From contig NW_019211454.1 of NCBI RefSeq assembly GCF_002443255.2, forward strand, positions 36,677,877-36,741,876: a DNA stretch of 64,000 nucleotides. The letters run 5' to 3'. A program made the translations under genes and the position numbers. This DNA is from Varroa destructor (Eukaryota; Arthropoda; Arachnida; Mesostigmata; Varroidae). Position 1 is the stretch's first letter, and every line of letters begins with the position of its first letter. A model generated the notes under the pieces. That model made no database searches and was not told the origin of the DNA. It worked only from the letters and a program-made list of their open reading frames with translations. Positions 25,980 to 37,100 of this stretch are shown one piece after another.

Positions 25980-27160
25980 CTGTGTTGGAAAGAGGGCCAT
26001 AGAAACACACAAGGACAGAGAGCGACAAAGAGGTAGAGACAGAAACAAACATGAGAGAGAGTGTGGTATAAAAACAGGTATACGTGACGGCAGAGGAGAC
26101 GCCGACGAGAGCAGCAACAGCAGCCGCATTAGATATGGGCGACCGCAAAAATAGATTCACCTGTTGGAAACGCTTATTCTGGGTATCTACTCCTACCTAT
26201 CACTGCTGCTGTATAGAAACTGTATGCTAGGACAGTAGACAAAAGAATTAGGCGAGCAGTCTATTGGGCGTCCAGTTGACAGAGGTACTTACCGTCTACA
26301 AGCCAAGCTGGGCAATTTTCGTGCGGTATGTTTGCCGCTTGCCCTCCTCTACGCGATGCGTAGGAGCTCCATAAGCATCAACTAACATTGCACTAAATCA
26401 ACTAAATAGATATAAGCGCTCGTTCTGTTGCAATGGCTGAGCAATAGAATGGATGGGGAGCGAGGCAAGCGGGATGCGTATGATACGTATACATACTCCT
26501 TCGTGATGGGGGAATATGAAAGAAATTTTCACTCAGCGAGACTATGAGAGCGCCCCTACCAGGAGGAATATAACCTTTTTTGACCGTGTACAACTTAGCC
26601 CTATTAGCTATTAGCTACGGTCGACTGGTTTAATGGTTAGAATATTGGCTAGTGTTTATGTAATTCTCTGCCCATTAAATCTAATAGTGGGGACGGAAGG
26701 AAATTATGTGTCGTGTAGTCACAGTTTGCTGCTATATAATACAATAATATATGGCAAACGAAGCAGAAACACGTGATTATACAATACATTGTTCGTTCCT
26801 GGGTCCGGCTTTGCCACTGCAACGCCGGTAGCAACGCGATTCCCTTGCTGTCTTGAGCAAACCAAAGATAATAATAAGAAAAAAATGGTGATAACTAGCC
26901 TTTCCCATCCGATTCGTATCACCTCAGTCCTACCAATGACCGGACACAAATGTGTCGCATATCGCAGTACCCACCTGCACAATATAGAGCATAAGACAGA
27001 CGAAGCCGAGACAAGCTACTGCATTGGCCACCTGCTTCTTCGAATGAAGCATCGATAGACGAGACAGCACGCTGAGCTTTCGACGGGACTCGCAGCGCTT
27101 TGAGTTAGGCGTAAGAATACAGTCCGTGCGGAAATCCAGCTGCCGTGTGCAGGAACCCAT
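24726..27160 (-). CDS. Ptdss1: Phosphatidylserine synthase 1-type, two exons
   Basis: CDS is join(27160..26975, 25979..24726) on the minus strand, 479 residues; human PTDSS1 is 473. The family works in ER and mitochondria-associated membranes and swaps phospholipid head groups for L-serine; the PSS1 class uses phosphatidylcholine. Seen: LPNFAECWWD at residues 209-218, ELNTF at 354-358, and several hydrophobic segments (about 46-62, 74-90, 104-124, then the C-terminal half). The eight residues reported essential in mammalian PSS1 (H172, E197, E200, N209, E212, D216, D221, N226) are H174, E199, E202, N211, E214, D218, D223, N228. The ATG at 27160 has a strong context (A at -3, G at +4) and is the first ATG after an in-frame stop. 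Odd: the cytosolic loop between residues about 249 and 336 does not resemble the family and lacks the GK-KR...QFTP block; the feedback-control residues are also changed. VNC-x-x-TW supports PSS1 over PSS2. Confidence 0.93.
25980..26974 (-). other. Ptdss1: Intron 1 of the phosphatidylserine synthase gene
   Basis: A 995-nt phase-0 GT-AG intron. The donor is CAG/GTGGGT, cut after 26975. The acceptor is a pyrimidine-rich run ending CAACACAG/GTAGTC, with exon 2 starting at 25979. Joining the two sides restores the PSS1 membrane segment and the spacing to the DPF...WR motif. The exon 2 frame happens to stay open for 50 more codons into the intron, so a reader of open frames alone would start the protein at a false upstream methionine near 26129. 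The intron contains no recognisable gene or element. Confidence 0.85.
26975..27160 (-). CDS. Ptdss1: Phosphatidylserine synthase, coding exon 1
   Basis: This exon encodes residues 1-62. It starts MGSC, like the MASC of vertebrate PSS1, and ends in a hydrophobic stretch (NAVACLGFVCLMLYIVQ, residues 46-62) that lines up with the first membrane segment of PSS1. It ends at CAG followed by GTGGGT, a good donor in phase 0. Upstream the same frame hits a stop within about 45 bases and has no other ATG, so the ATG at 27160-27158 is the natural start. An extra non-coding 5' exon is possible, because CCCCAG just upstream could act as an acceptor. Confidence 0.85.
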
Positions 27161-27493
27161 CTTGGCTATGCTTAGCGCTGTCACCCCCTGGGGATTGAGA
27201 CCGCTTTAAAAATCAAAGCAGTTGAGAGAATAGGCCGTGCGATGCCGATCCGATCCAGGTGGCCCTCGTCACCTACAATCCAGTCCTGCTAAGACGGCAA
27301 AATGTCCGGTTCTACATATTCGACGCAGAAAATGCACCACGAAAATACAATAACGCACCACAGGCATTAAAACAAAGATAGCACAGAGACAGAAATCAAA
27401 CTGCTGTTAGAGGCCGGACGTTCGCATATCGTTGTAATTGCCGCATCGCTTGATATAGGCAGATACAAATAACCTATAACACTGTTTCTGTTA

Positions 27494-28156
27494 TCATTTG
27501 ATACTTTTGGACAAAATGTACGTAAATACTAGCGTTATTAACCACCATATAGTCCCACATGCTGATGAGGCTTCTCCATCATTCAGGGACACACGTTTAC
27601 CATTGATAAAACAACCGACGGCAGAGGCTAGGCGTACCTCTAGCCTAATTCGAAAGGACGTCAAAATAAAAAGGGGAGAAAGTGTTTTCTTAATATTTAA
27701 CGGTGAAGACTTTTGCCTAAAGGTACCGCCTTGTATGTGGCAGCTGTAATAACGCTCTCGACGATAGCAAAGCCGCTCTCGGAGCGTCGTCCGTCGAGTT
27801 TCGACATTCGCCGAGTGGCTTATGTAGCAGCCACAGCACCAGCGGCGTTCTCGATCCAACACGCAAGCCTTCGTCGCTCCATGCCGCCATAGTAGACTGC
27901 CATTGAATCGGTACTGAGTACACGGAGACATTCCGTGACCTAGTGTTAAACAAACTCGGCGCTCTGCAAACTCGCTGCAACCGGATAGAATGGCCAAGTA
28001 ATTAAACAGCAGTATCGGACGTAAAAGTCGAAACTTTTTTGTATCGGTCAGCTTATTACGATTTGCGCAGCACGCAGCGAGCAGCAAATAGGCTAGAAAA
28101 GGTTGTGGCTCAAAAATAGAGTACGAGCGAGAGGCCAACGTCGTCTCAATAGTCAT
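27494..28156 (-). CDS. Unrecognised 220-residue open frame upstream of the synthase gene
   Basis: The longest open frame in the window after the synthase exon. From the ATG at 28156 it encodes about 220 residues, starting MTIETTLASRS. It has a hydrophobic stretch early (PFLAYLLLAACC), a Cys- and Arg-rich middle (RRWCCGCYISH, RRERYYSCH) and a hydrophobic end (IWWLITLVFTYIL). I recognise no domain. It lies about 330 nt upstream of the synthase start on the same strand, so it might be a separate gene, part of a 5' exon, or chance. An open frame this long is uncommon by chance in a window of this size, but the composition does not look strongly protein-like. Confidence 0.2.
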   Translation of the reverse strand: MTIETTLASRSYSIFEPQPFLAYLLLAACCANRNKLTDTKKFRLLRPILLFNYLAILSGCSEFAERRVCLTLGHGMSPCTQYRFNGSLLWRHGATKACVLDRERRWCCGCYISHSANVETRRTTLRERLCYRRERYYSCHIQGGTFRQKSSPLNIKKTLSPLFILTSFRIRLEVRLASAVGCFINGKRVSLNDGEASSACGTIWWLITLVFTYILSKSIK

Positions 28157-31100
28157 AAATTTACTCGACAAGTTACTTCGTCAGTGCGGCGGCACTCTTG
28201 CATACAGTTTGAATGCAACATTTGCCATCATCTACATACGATAGATACTAGTGCTGTTATGAGCTCTCTGCTGCCGAAAAACTCAAATGTCAGAGACCAT
28301 CAAGGATCGCAGATTCAAAGATGCAGAGACAAACTGACTGACTAAGACTGCCTGTCAGCTAGCGACGAACAGTACCCGTCCGTAAGCGTGCGTATCTATC
28401 TGTTTTTGTGCGCATGTGTGTTGGTGTGCGCCAATAACCGAAAGTCACCTCTTGCTATTATCAGCCTAGAACAAAGCGTCTTCAGATACCTCGAGTAGCG
28501 AAAAATTTTAGTCCTTGTTCTCAGACGAAAACGACTACGGCAAGGCCAGCAGGATGCTCCCCCACGTATACTAAACAACATGATTCCACCTCGATTCTTT
28601 TTCTATTATCAGCCACTTTCCTGCCGTGTCTAGCTGCGTGTGATAAATATTCCAGTAGACGCAAAAGGTCAGGCGCACGTTCGTTTGAGCACGTTTCAAA
28701 CAAGTTAGTCCTAACGACCCTCGTCATAAGACCCATGGATGTCTGTCGTGGCCGCATCCGACGATGTCGCAAAGCACCTACTAACAGGACAAAGGCGCGA
28801 GTTACAAGAAAGTGACAAGTGAATGAGTGGAGATCAGAGGATTCTGGAAAAGCATGTATTTACATAGAGTATGGTTACGTCTGCCTGAATGTTAATTATT
28901 AATCTATACTTTACACGAAATGGTCGAATAAAATCTGTTGGATAGTTTGAACCTACATTTCTATAGATTGGGTAAAATAGTTACAGACTAAGCCAATACT
29001 CAACCTGGTTATTTTCGTGGTCGAATACTCGAGTGCGAAATTGGATGAACTGAATTTCTTACATAAAACATATGTACTCATACTTAGCTGCTATAAGCTA
29101 ATTTAGATCTCGGCAAACTGCAACTAAGTAGTTAGCAGTTGTAGGGAACGCTACCAATTTATTCGTCTTTCCTGTTTTTCTGGAGACGTGAGGGCTTTTT
29201 GTGTACCATGTGTCTGTATGAGAGAAAAACAGAGAGTTGGACTGCACAGGTCTCGGAATGTATTTTTCTTTATAGCAGTGGCTTGTTAATTGATTTCCAA
29301 GGTGTCCTTTAGAAAACGAAGTAGGTGATACAGATGAGCTTGAGTCAGACAACATCCACGACGATGGTGGCGGCAGCGACCCACCTTCCCATTAGCCACA
29401 AAGAGTCTACCTTCATTTCCCGTGTAAAAATGGCTCTACGTGAGCTAGTTACGTAAACGACAGCTGTGAACAGAGCGTGAAGAAAAGTCAAGGCCGATAA
29501 GTCGATGTCCATCATCTGGGGGCGAGCCCCGAACCATCTTCGTCAAGGGGCATGAGTGACGCCAGCAGCAGGGGATTTCTAGCAGCAAGCAAGCCGGTTG
29601 GATATATTGAGTGTTATCGCTTGGCTGGGCTAGGTACTAATTAAGGGAACACAACGTTTGCACACGTTACCTACAACTGGCAAGTGTCAGAAACGTAGTG
29701 CTCAAAAGTGACGGCGCCACTTTTTGCCATCAGCAGCCTGAGCAAGCTTGGTCGGGATGACCTAATTGCTCTATTGTAGGCCACGACTATCATCTGAGGT
29801 TACTGTTCTGATAAAATGTCACAAAGGTGGTACCATCACTCGCTGATGATGCTGTGTTGCTTTTTTTTTTTTTTATATATATATAGAGAGAGAGTGAAGA
29901 ACCAATGAGTGGGGGAAGAAAGGAAGTGAGGCGCACGAGATAGGTCAATATCTTGCCGTCAGTACTTCTGTACTCTGGTGCATTGAGCAATAACAGTTTA
30001 TAGTGGCGCAGCAAGTTCTAGCGTCATTTCGTCGATTTGTTCTGTATCACGTGTAACGCACGGACCATTTTGTAAGGATCCACTACTCACTTGGATTAAA
30101 GGACAATTAGTTGCTGTGAGCGTGCTAACCCGGTAAGATAATTCTATTGGTATCTACCCAGTCTCGATTAGTGCAACTACTTATTTATGCGATGACTAAA
30201 AGTGCTCGGTCTCTTGTTTGCGGTGATGTTTGTATCCGCACACGTATGTCTGTATGCACTTTAATCATATAGTTGTTACTATAGGTGCACGCGCATAGGC
30301 ACTGACGCGTATATCTAGCTCAGTGGATAGCTATGACTGAAAATCGCTGAAGCAAATATCACTCGCCCGTTAGGCACATACGCAGGAGGGAACAGAACAC
30401 GGCGACAAGGAAGGAAGGAGAGCTACGGGTTAAGAAGACGCATGTTGAGAAGCTGCTTTAAATACGCTATGACCGCTGTCAAATCCACTTGTCACGTTAT
30501 ATTTGACGTAGTCCGCAAAGCGTGTTCCGGAAAGTTTAACTGACGAAATTGTACTTTACGAAAGCCAAACGATCACACTGCCTTCGTAGGTAGACGTACT
30601 TCGGTCAGTAGCAGAAATAAAAGTCTTGTGGTATGAGTACCGCCATGGATGTAAGTGAGACACGGAACGATATCAGACCGTTTCGTATCATGTAGTAAGC
30701 CTTGGATTCATCCAAGCTCAAAGAGACTGCGGCACATGAAAACTACAGATACGATAACAACATTTTTGCTACACTTCCTGTAGAACGCATGGATGGGCAT
30801 TTGCTCCTGGGAAGCGTAGTGATAATATATTGCTGTTGCATCCGACGGAACAATCCAATGCATACACTGATGCATGATTGACACCAATTTTTGGCAGATT
30901 TTCAATTAGCGAGGAGAACGGTGCGTGTTGGTCTGAGATGGTTCTCGGCTTCGTCGGCCATCGTGGGAAAATCTGAGAAGCGCGTTACTGCCACGATGGA
31001 TGAGTTATTTGCCTTACATATGTATTATGCCTTGTCACGACCATTTTAGTTCAATTTACTGGCCCAAGCTGGATTAGATATACTCAGGGATATAGTTAGT

Positions 31101-34100
31101 GTAACCCGTTCTGTTACCCATATATGTAGCTGGAAACTTCTCTTCTCTCGAAAAATCTCTTGGTAAGCAAGTCTGTCTAGGGTGTGTACTACAGTCAAGC
31201 AAAAATAAGGCTAACAACATTATCCTGCAATGGTTACCATCGGCCAGATTGCCAATGGCATTCTGCTTGAAAAACGGTCAAGATTTTGGTAAAATTGTAC
31301 AAATACACTGAACTGGGATGCTCTCTAATCTTGCTATTTGTCAATCCCGTAAGGGCAAGAGATTTAGCGCGAGGTATGAGTCAGGACAATATTCGACATA
31401 CGAAATTCGGCTCCAGCTATGCTACAATGCCACGCGTCCAATCATATTTCCTCTCCGAACTGATTCGACAAAGGGATCTTGCATTGTAAGAAAGCCATGA
31501 ATCGTTTACCAAGCTAGGAGTTGTGGAAGTGTATTATTAAAAGCGTACAGCAGAAGTGTGACAGAGCTTTAGCGGTTAAAAAGAGGGAGCTTTATTGCTA
31601 TTGCTGCTGCCTGTTGACGGAAAGTTGTAATGCTCTTGGCTGGTTACAATGTTGTCCATACCAAAGAGTTATACAACGTTCACTATGGGTATGGTGAGTA
31701 ACCGGTCGTCCTCGCAAACGAACATCGCTGAATTGCTTATCCAGCTGGACAAAGGAGAGCGACGTCGCAGTAGCTTCTATGGCGTAGACTTCCTTGATGG
31801 CCAGATTTAGTGGACCGAAGATACAGCAGGGCTGCTCATTAACATATGGGGGGTGGTTAAAGTGAGTTAGCATTTTCACAATTCTTTCGCTATCCAAACC
31901 GTATGACTTCTTTCGAGCAATTATATAGCGCAAGTTCGAGCACATCGCGGTCACAGGGCAAGATTTGATGTGTTTCATACTATAAAATCGTATCGGGCAC
32001 GGGTTAGCCTTATGAAAAATGGTAAGAGTCATTTCGAGCGTACTTTATATTTATAATAGAGTCAGTGGAATGTACACGACCCGATACTCCTAGGTAATGC
32101 CGCCCTATAGCGGTGTATTGTCGTTGGGTTTAAACGTTGTTAGCCGCATAACCGTACCGGACAAATGATATTGATTGGAAATTAATCCCTCCGCAACTTT
32201 TTTTCGACGACCTTTCTTTCGTTGTCCGCATCGATTAGTTAAGTAAGACACTTAAAAATAGATAATAATACACTCCGTTTTTTTATAAATGAGATACCTA
32301 GCGCCGCCTTAGACAATTTACTAACATTGGTTCGTATTTCGTTTGCTTACTGTCTTCCGCTTGCTAAGTGATGCAAATCCCGTAGATCCTAACGCAACCC
32401 CCAACCCTTATACTTACCTTCCGGCTATCTCACCCCTTTGTCCTTTTATACATAGGTCTAGTCCTAATTGTGTTACTTCGTGGCAGCTATAAACTCGATC
32501 CCGAAGGAACAACTAAGGCAGCTGATGTAATTTAACTCTCTACCTAAAAGTCATTAAATTCACCGTGTATTTTCTCATAGTTCCCAAAAATATCACTCGT
32601 AATTTTTTCCTTTTCGTCTGTAGATTGTTGATATTTTCAGAAGGACAAGGCTAAATTTCCAAAAAAACAGTCCAGTTCTTCAACTTCGTCTTGAATTCTA
32701 CTCTTATCTTCCTGTTCTTTTGAGTTTGGCAAAAGTTACTTGATTCGGATGTTACTTGCTTTCTGGAGCAGTGCTCAAAATGTACATTGTCAGCGTCACT
32801 GTGATGGTTGGGTATTTCTCAATGTGCGTAAAGTTTTGATACAGCTGATATCCTGTCTGCAATGCTCCGAGGATATGTTTATGACTAATTTATGACGTAA
32901 GGGTTCATCTGAGTGAACATTTCAGAGATTCATCTGCCGCTTTACAACCTCTCAGAACTTTTTGTTCTTATTGTTGTCTATGTTATGCGGACCTTTTTTT
33001 ATTTATGGAAAATAAAGACTGCTTTATTTTCGCTGCATTTATATACAGAGTCTCTCAGAAAACGTGTCAGTGCAGCCGAAAATTAGAAAGCGGCCTGTTG
33101 CAAATGATGCCACTTTGGCTAATCAGTTTTCTTTACCACTCTCTTAGATTTGAAGTTAGTATTACTAAAAGAGTAGCGATTCTGCTTAGACATCTTCGAT
33201 CACTTCTAACTGCCCCGCATTTTTGTTCAGGCAACGGTACACAACCCTATATTAGTCGTCGACCTAAATATCTATGTAAAATGTTTATTTTCGTTTCAGC
33301 CTACATTTCTGGTTCATTTCTCTGAAGCCTAAATATGTATTTATAAATACTTAAGCTTATATTTTTTTTCCTGTTCATACCTCTTTTTACTTATCGTAGA
33401 ACATTGGTCACAGCTTGGAAACTAAGTGACTTTTGAATTCGGCAAAACTACGTCACATGTACAAATTCCGAAATTTCCTGGTCTTTTCGCCGCCTTCTTC
33501 ATACTTCTTTAATATATCCGAGTTTCATGAAGTTTCTTTTTTTCACTTACAAATCACTTAATCAGAATCCTTTTTTTTGTCAAATCACCACGATATGCCC
33601 AATCGGCCTATTCTGACAAGTGCTGACACCGCCCACATGCCTCAAATGCAAACCCTGTTGCTAACTGCTGCGTCAAGACCCAGACCAGCAATTTCTCATA
33701 AACTCTAATCAAAACTAATTGCCTCGAAAAACGTCTTTTTTTTTTTTAAAAAACGTTTACAGCGGTACATAGCTATCAACCATTTCAGCTAGGATATTTC
33801 TTCTCCTTTAAGAGAAAAATGTTCTCTTAACTCATATCCTATACTTTTCTCTTTTTTGTAACACTACTAGTTAATACATCTTAATTGAATATTAGATAGT
33901 TTAGGTACGGATTGAATAGTTTTATCTATTGGTTACACTAACGCATGTTACTTTAGAGTTTTTCTAATTGAATAGGTTTATTCCTAACTAGTACTTGTAG
34001 GGAGTTGTTGCTTGTCTCGAGCCGATTTTTTCTGAGGAATTTTCCTAATTTCGCTACTACTCCGACTACTACGATTCCGTTAGTTTAACGTCACGTCCAA

Positions 34101-37100
34101 AGTTAGCTACCGTAGCTATAAACTGTAACAAAAATTACGACCGTGACATCATTTTGCCAACCTTCAACCTGAATAATACAGAAGTGTGAGTGGGCCTGTA
34201 TCCCACTTGGGAGAAACGTATGTTTAGACTTATAGAATGTAATGCGTAGATAAGCTATGAAATGGAATGAGTGACGAATCCAATGAGGTAGTGGCTGGGT
34301 GTATAGACCTTGCGCGTTCTCACTGCACTTAGAGCTTCGCTCACTGGCTAGTGTTGCCATACATAGTAGCTCTCATGGCTAACCACCTTTGCCTTGATCG
34401 GCCGCATAGTCAAATGTCACAGCTCATACTAAATAACACATGGTGAAAAGATCAAATACCTATTTCTATATTCTGTGTGTGTTGTGGAATATCGTTTAAG
34501 GGCACACCGTCAAAGAACGTTTGCATCCTTTTGCGCCTCCTACACTGGCGATTCTTGTACGTTGAATGTCTGTAGAAAACACAACAACAAAACGTCCATG
34601 CAAACGTAATTGGCAACGACACTACTAAATGTAATTCCTCAAGAGTGTAGGCACCATACGAGTGGAAGGGGCAATCTATGGCCCTCAGCAGCTTCGTGAA
34701 ATACCACTAACTCAGTGCTCACACAGGCCTGGACGTTTCGATCACCGACCTCAATTCACAACTCACGTCAACACTAGCAACCAGTGATGGTAGCTAGCTA
34801 TGCGGTGCCACTAATGGCAAGACGTTGACTAGCATCTTGCCTTTTGCCTGCTTTTTGCTGGTATAACGTCGAATGACCGCCACCGTCTATCAGTGACCGG
34901 CAGCATCTCCAAGTGGCGACGGACGTTGTCGTTTTCCGGCCTGAAGAATCTTGGTAAAATCAGCACACTCATCAATAGCTAGGTGCTCATTCCATGTCTC
35001 CGATATAGTGGCATTTGTAGTCTAACAGAACGCCTCTCTGTTCGGTAGCCCGGTTGCAGCGGTGACGGTGGTTGTGGTGGGAGACCGAGACCTCCGCAAA
35101 GGGGGAGCAGCCACGCGGTTGAAGGGGCGCGAGAGCGGCCGTGGAGGAGGGCAGCATTGTGCAGCAGTACAGCATAACGGCAATGGAAGTATGTGTTATT
35201 GGGGCATCTGTCCACCAAGGTAGTGGAGTGTCGGTCTAACTGTTCAAATGGGCGGAGGGGGTGAAACGGGTCTGCTACTGTACTATGTACTAACGAAAGA
35301 CTGCACTGATGAAAGCAGAGCAACGCCAGGCTGAATGAGCTAGCCACCAAGCCAACACAATGGCGGGCGGGACTAAGGGATGATCAGCTAACTAGCCGAC
35401 CGATTCAGTCGGATTCGTACTGAGTCTTGCAGCTTTGTCTGTTCCCGCTGTACAGATGCGAGTGTACGAGACGTCCATGAAGACGAGATAGCACCACGAT
35501 GAACGGCCACCGCCTCAGCCGTAATCACAGCGACAGCAGCAGCAACAGCTAGGAAGTATGGCCAAGAAGCAGTGAAGCTGAAAGTCAGCGATAGCAGCCA
35601 CAACTAAGGACGTTATTCTTTTACATCGGCAACAGTGGCCACGGTGACAATGGAAATCAGCTGACTGTCCAACCCGCACACAAGCATTTCACTGTAGTTG
35701 AAGAGTATGAAGCGACAGAAGAGCTCAGCTTCAGTTTAAGGGGCACTGAATATTCAGTTTACTGAGGCCGATTTAAGTCAGCCGGCTGCTGGTTTTTCCC
35801 TGTCCTGGTCAGAGCTCTCTTTTCTGTTGTCCGCTTGCGCTTTATGTTGGAATCTACTTTTCTAGTCTGGGCCTGCCGCCTACTCGTCGACAATCTCGTT
35901 TACAAGCGGTTTACCGGTTTCTTTTTGACTCGACGACTCACCGATTTTCCAGCAGCGGAAGCAGCAGTAGAAACGGTGCTTTCTTCGTAGAAGTATTGAT
36001 CAAGAGGGAAACTCCTCTAAGGATTTCCAACGAAACATTAGTTTCTGGCAGCGCCACATCAACACTACTTCTTCTACTCCTGGAGAACAGCAGCCACCAA
36101 AACGATGGTTTAGTTTCCTTTTATTGTTGTTTCTAACGAAAAAACGAGATGTCTCCAAACATTACCGATTTGAATGCAGCCGCTGCTTCGGCCTTTGCGT
36201 TAGCTATTTTTCATTCTTGACTGTTGCCAATGTTGGCCGAAATGCTATTGCTGAGCCTTATAAGGCTAAGAGGTTCATGAAAGAGTTCCTATTACGCCTT
36301 GTCATGGCGCTCGAACTGCTAGGAACGTTACACCGTAAACAGATACTAGAGACCTCTATTACTACACATAATCACATTCTTATAAAGAATTCTTAGTACC
36401 ACTACTAGAAGTATTATGCTACATACAGTAGTACGAAAAGTAGATGGGCCTTATTTGATTACGCTGAGGAAAGAAGCCTCCTGCAGTATGGACTGGAGAT
36501 CCACGAAGTGCCATGACTGCGTACAATCGGCTGCCAAATGTATGCTGTACATGTCTTTGTCGCCGTCTATTTGGAGCAGGTTGATAGTTGCCTACTTCCT
36601 AACCGAATAAGAATTTGTTTGGCTGGGCTTTTTAGGCATAGATACAATTCATTTTGTGCTGCAAGCTAGTCGCCTGATAGGGTGTCTAACGGCGATACCG
36701 GACGTAACACACGAGGTTTTTTAGACTAAGAAATAACAGGGAATTAGGCAACGGCAAGAATATACCTCAACAAACCTAACCATAGATAGTCTAGTTGTAC
36801 CGCTGAAGTCAGTCAGTCACACCCACCAGTCTCACAGTCTCGGCACGCCGAGCGTTGCTCGCTCGAAAGATTTATCATTATTTGCCGTGGAAATGGGTAG
36901 CTTGCTCAGCAAGTTAAACAAACTACCTTGTTCTTGGTCGGGGACAAAAGGAAATATAAGGTATCATCTGCCCGCTCGTGAAATAATTGCGCTTTGTGAT
37001 ACTTCAGTCCATAACGTTTGCTAGATATCGCTTGTCACTGCTTGCTACCACTTTCATTTACTTTGACTAACCTGGATACTACTATTTCCGCCTGGCGTAG

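Noticed and set aside
25980..26129. Extension of the synthase frame upstream to a methionine near 26129
   Set aside because: The extra 50 residues are Leu/Ser low-complexity and do not match the family, whereas a good acceptor at 25980 and a matching first exon at 26975-27160 restore the known N-terminus.
26630..26665. tRNA-Glu-like D-arm (GGTTTAATGGTTAGAATA)
   Set aside because: No T-loop or acceptor stem follows; at most a decayed tRNA-derived fragment.
30309..30330. TAGCTCAGTGGATAGCTA, resembling a tRNA D-arm
   Set aside because: The D-stem pairs, but the anticodon stem and T-arm do not form.
33040..33075. Mariner-like terminal repeat (ACAGAGTCTCTCAGAAA, read as YRVSQK)
   Set aside because: It resembles a degenerate mariner end, but I found no inverted partner and no transposase frame nearby.
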